DNA from: Isoetes taiwanensis
Lineage: Eukaryota > Streptophyta > Lycopodiopsida > Isoetales > Isoetaceae
Length of the DNA: 64,000 nucleotides
Assembly: GCA_021234155.1 (NCBI GenBank)
Contig: JAJEKV010000019.1
Span: 6,090,284-6,154,283 of the forward strand
Direction: 5' to 3'
Below the pieces are notes generated by a model, which was not told the origin of the DNA, ran no database searches, and saw nothing but the letters and a program-made list of their open reading frames with translations. Both the position numbers and the translations under genes were made by a program. Shown here one piece after another: positions 60,141 through 64,000 of the stretch; position 1 is the first letter of the stretch; every line of letters starts with the position of its first letter.

Positions 60141-63100
60141 ATATGTGGGCTATTTATCGGTATGTTTATTTAACATGCACAATAACGCTCGGGATAAGTT
60201 GCCCCCTAGGTGCAACTCTGCTCCTCAGGTGCAACCTTATATCGTCGGCAGTACATGTCATTCAGATGATGTACGTGACGGGCAAAGATAATATATGTAT
60301 TGGGAGCTGTATATTATGCCGAACGCCACATTTCCTCCCTCATCTTGACTTGATGCTGCCGCCCTTTCAAAGACGCCTCCCCACCTTGGAAACCCCGCAT
60401 ATCTTGCAATCACATTTAATTTACACAGCATGTATAGCAAAATTACCCCAAGGTACCATATTTCTAAGTTTTAATTTCTTATAACACATCCTTGTTTAAT
60501 ATCATACTATGGTAAGGAGTCTTTCACCTCTTTTACTTTATCATCTATTATTATTATTCACAAAATTTTATAGCTTACAATCTATTATTATTAACATAGT
60601 TCCAAAATTTCCTACTTAAGGTTCCACATCGCTTCCTTACAACACATCGCGGACAAAATTATGTGTTGCAAGTCTTTGCAAGTAGGACTCTTCTCCCGTA
60701 GATTCCCTATTGGCATGTGTGTCCAATAATTACGCTTAGCATACATTTAATTATTATAGATATTGGCTGCTAGGAAACCACCCATTAAATACACAATTAT
60801 ATGATGTACATGGTTCCTTATGTTACTGCGTTTCTTCCATCATGGCTCTGTGTGGGAGACACCTATCATGCCTATATGCCACCTGCTATGCCTACATTCG
60901 TAGTTGGCCAACGTAGAGATGTGGTCCTTCCCTACAGATATGGGGCGTGAAGGCCCTCCCGTGAGGCATTCACTCGTGAGGTGCTTTTTCTCCTATCATG
61001 CATTCCTCAATGACCTCTTATCTTCGAGGTCGCCTACTTCCGTGGGACGGCACCTTCTAATCTACCTCCCAACTGTAAAGCAAAACCACGCACACATGCC
61101 TACAATGACACACACCACCCCAGAGATCACCGTAGAGTGGTCTCATCATCGTAGTGAATAACGCGATGCAACCCATACCTAGCATAGGTCGACGCGATTA
61201 ATATTAGCTACACATGAAATTTAATCTAAAACCCAAATCTATTACTGCCCTCGAAATGCATTTCTTGGGTGCGTTTCCATGCGTCGACATTTTGATCTAG
61301 GCCGCACCATTGCATTGCTCCATGAGTTGCTGGGTACTACTTCTCAAGATCTATTTGTAGTGCCCATGTACGCCTTCCACTTGTAAGGTTCTTTCACTCG
61401 GTATTGAGGATTGAGATCTTCTTGTCTTCTTTATAGATCTCAAAGAAGATCCTCCGGAACAACCAAGGTGACGCCCATTGTTTTGCAAGAACTTTGGTCC
61501 TCTCCGCATTTCCTCCGATTAGGAATGTGTTTTAGGAGACTTACCTGAAAACACTATGTTTTTAAGGTACGTAAGGTGTCCAACTTATAGGATTGTTACC
61601 TACTCTTTGGTTATCCTGAATTGTCTCAAATTTCACCTTCGGTGCAGTTTTTGCAATTCGTCGATGCAGATTCACCGAGCGCCGTAATCGCCGCATGTGA
61701 GCTTCATCTATGCAATTGTCGCATGCGTAGCTTGTCGCTATGTTTTTCTCGGCTCTTGCCGCTAGAGGATATCTTTGTACTTCCTCCACCAACCGGGCGT
61801 ACGCCTGGCCAGCATCCGCTAACGCCTTAAATAAACACATAGCCTTGGACCCCTCGCATGATCCTCGCCGACTTCCTTAATGCATGCAATTATATTACAC
61901 TACCTTTACTAATATTTTTATATTAACATTATAGTAGTATCGATATATCAAGCTCAATAGTATTACATTTAACTAACTATTATATGATAACTTTATTTAT
62001 CTTTTAAGATATGTCATCATACGATTATCGATGCCATACTTAGTTTGAAACGTATTTTAATTGTTTATCATATGGTTGTGGATTTATATTCATCGGATCC
62101 AAGTGTTGAGCGTGAGTGACTCTCTTTCCTTACTTGGTTGGTGATGTATCAACCTTTACATGTATATACTCTTATATTTGCTATACTTATGGAAAGATAG
62201 ACAAATTTTTATTATATTTGTCGATCCTATGAAAGTTACTTAAATGCCTTGAAGGTTCACATCCCCGCTAAGGTTTTAACCAAGATTTTATGTACTATTA
62301 TTCATTTTTATCTCGACATCGTAGATATCTACACAAGACAAAACTATCTATTTAGGGCTATTACTAACATATAATTTATCAACAAGGCATAGTGCTTTTC
62401 TATGATACATGCCATCATGGAGTGCTATCGATGCCCCTGCGATGATAACATATTTAAGATTATATAATTTATGTAGTTATATGGGGTTGACAACTCAATA
62501 CCTAATTAAGAGCTTTGTGGGCTACTAGCTCATATTCCTAGATGCTTAATGCAAACAATAGATCATGGCGTAAGAAATTTATGCAAAGCCTCTCCCCACC
62601 TTAGTTGCCTCACCCGCTTGCTGGGCTAGAATACATCTCCCCATTGAGCTTCCAGTAAGGTTTCACTAATTTGGAGACTTAATTTGGTCGCTGTATTTCT
62701 TTCCATTGATTCGGCCCTCATGGTGCAGCTTGGTTACCGTGATTAATCTTGCATGCCGGCGACACATAGACATTAAGCATCTATCCATCTTACGCCTATG
62801 TGCTTTGCTACTTGGCGAAAAGGAACTCTATTCTAAGGGCTCACTAATTGGATGGCTTATTCAACCCCTAAGATGTAGGTAGATCCAGCCCTAAGATTGA
62901 GCTCCCCTTCCCACTTCTCTTCATAAGAAAGTGGTCCTACACCTCAATGTATCCTATCCCCTTAATTGATGTTGTCATAACATCTTAGCTATTCTATTTA
63001 CCTTAAGAGGTTATATATGCTTCTTACCTAACACATTAATTCTACCAGCCTTGAACATATTTAATCATCTATGATGGATGCGTTTCATCATGTTTAAATA

Positions 63101-64000
63101 CACTCATCCCGTTTATGAGTTATTGAATTATCAGAACAATTCTAAATTGCAAGGTTTTATTATCATGTGATAATTCTTTTTGCTCTCAAGAGACTATATG
63201 TGATTATTATGTTTCTTATTTCTCAATGTGCCTTTCTATGTGCTATTTAATTTTTATATTCTAAATATCCCCTTTCTTAGTTATTTACTCTCTTGGAATA
63301 TTCCTATCAATTGAATTGATGTCATCATAACAAGTTGGCCTAATTTTGTTGTGGGATTACTTCTTTCATTCGATTGATTATTCCTTGAGGTACTAGCTTT
63401 ATACATGTCAACAATTATCCTAGTAATGATTCCTTCTTAGCGAGGTGGTGATCGGGCCTCAATGGCGGTTTCAATATGTTGAGTTCCAACAACGTATAAT
63501 TTTGTTACTCCTATGCATTTCCTTCCCAATCGCTGACGCCAGCTCAACCTCGCAATCCTCATAAGAAAATCTAGAAATGCCTTCCACTCCATTGTTTTAC
63601 GTCGCCATCCATAAGTCTCATCTGCTCGCAGCTCATCCACTCACCGCCTTCTTGAGGGTAACGCTCTTCGAGTTGCTCGCCAGACTGCCCTCCCTCGGCG
63701 TAGAGGTCAACTTTCCCATGTAGAGGCTTCCCATTGTTGGTGGTTTTGATGGGCGTAGTTGACCACTTGAAATCTTCTATGTTGCTTCCCAAAAGTTCAA
63801 GGTGGTTTCGCGGAGAAACATCTGGCGCTAAAGATGCCTCTAGATCCGGGATCTTATTGTGCCAACTCCATCCCCGAGTCCCAGAAGGTTGACGTACGTT
63901 GAGGGATGTTACAGCCGCTTCATGCCTTCCAATTGTCCCAAGATTCTTTGACTGCTATAATCGAGAGAGAAATAAAAGGGAAATATGCATGCAAGTCATA
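60140..64000. other. Mostly AT-rich terminal stretch, nothing recognised
   Basis: Frames are short on both strands. The minus-strand frames at 63437-63640 and 63571-63792 and the frames at 61562-61840 have no recognisable motifs. 61870-63400 is very AT-rich. Confidence 0.4.

Noticed and set aside
1-64000. tRNA, rRNA, CRISPR arrays, bacterial operons or organelle-derived inserts
   Set aside because: No cloverleaf with a TTC-type arm, no rRNA core sequence, no regularly spaced short repeats with unique spacers, and no recognisable plastid or mitochondrial gene were seen on reading both strands.

Overview
This is nuclear DNA from a land plant. It holds one intact-looking gene, a few pseudogenes, and a large amount of decayed transposon sequence. 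The plant assignment rests on three things: a five-exon gene for a small carbohydrate-binding (CBM20) protein with a plastid-targeting-like N-terminus, a plant-style SOUL haem-binding pseudogene with a secretory signal peptide, and a LINE ORF1 of the DUF4283 type. Two other elements, an algal/moss-style LINE and a Crypton-like tyrosine recombinase, make me lean towards a non-flowering plant (fern, lycophyte or gymnosperm). That is an inference. Many frameshifts are single-base changes, so uncorrected assembly errors could imitate some of the decay.

Layout: 0-5.4 kb is AT-rich with no recognised gene. 5.48-8.16 kb is a GC-rich plus-strand LINE (endonuclease, reverse transcriptase, C-terminal His/Cys motif), inactivated. 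9.7-13.3 kb is CBM20 copy A, in which the CBM20 exons were tandemly amplified and the 5' end is broken. 17.6-19.35 kb is a minus-strand LINE. 21-25 kb is GC-richer degenerate sequence with a 30-35 bp minisatellite at 23 kb. 29.7-30.4 kb is a LINE ORF1. 31-34 kb carries a G-quadruplex tract, hairpins and a repeated 15-bp motif in both orientations. 37.0-37.3 kb is another reverse-transcriptase scrap. 41.87-43.2 kb is a ~180-bp satellite array ending in an inverted unit. Directly beside it, at 43.7-44.56 kb on the minus strand, is the two-exon Crypton-like tyrosine recombinase. 46.36-47.92 kb is CBM20 copy B, which can be spliced into a continuous 302-residue protein. 49.04-50.14 kb is the SOUL pseudogene. 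50.2-64 kb is mostly unrecognised, with a possible receptor-kinase scrap, a possible MITE and short tandem repeats.

The two most interesting stories are these. (1) The CBM20 gene was duplicated over ~36 kb, and in copy A the domain was then multiplied by recombination between the last exon and the CBM20 exon at a GTGAA microhomology, creating in-frame fused exons. (2) A Crypton/DUF3504-type recombinase sits next to a satellite array in a plant genome, a lineage for which I do not recall well-described Cryptons.
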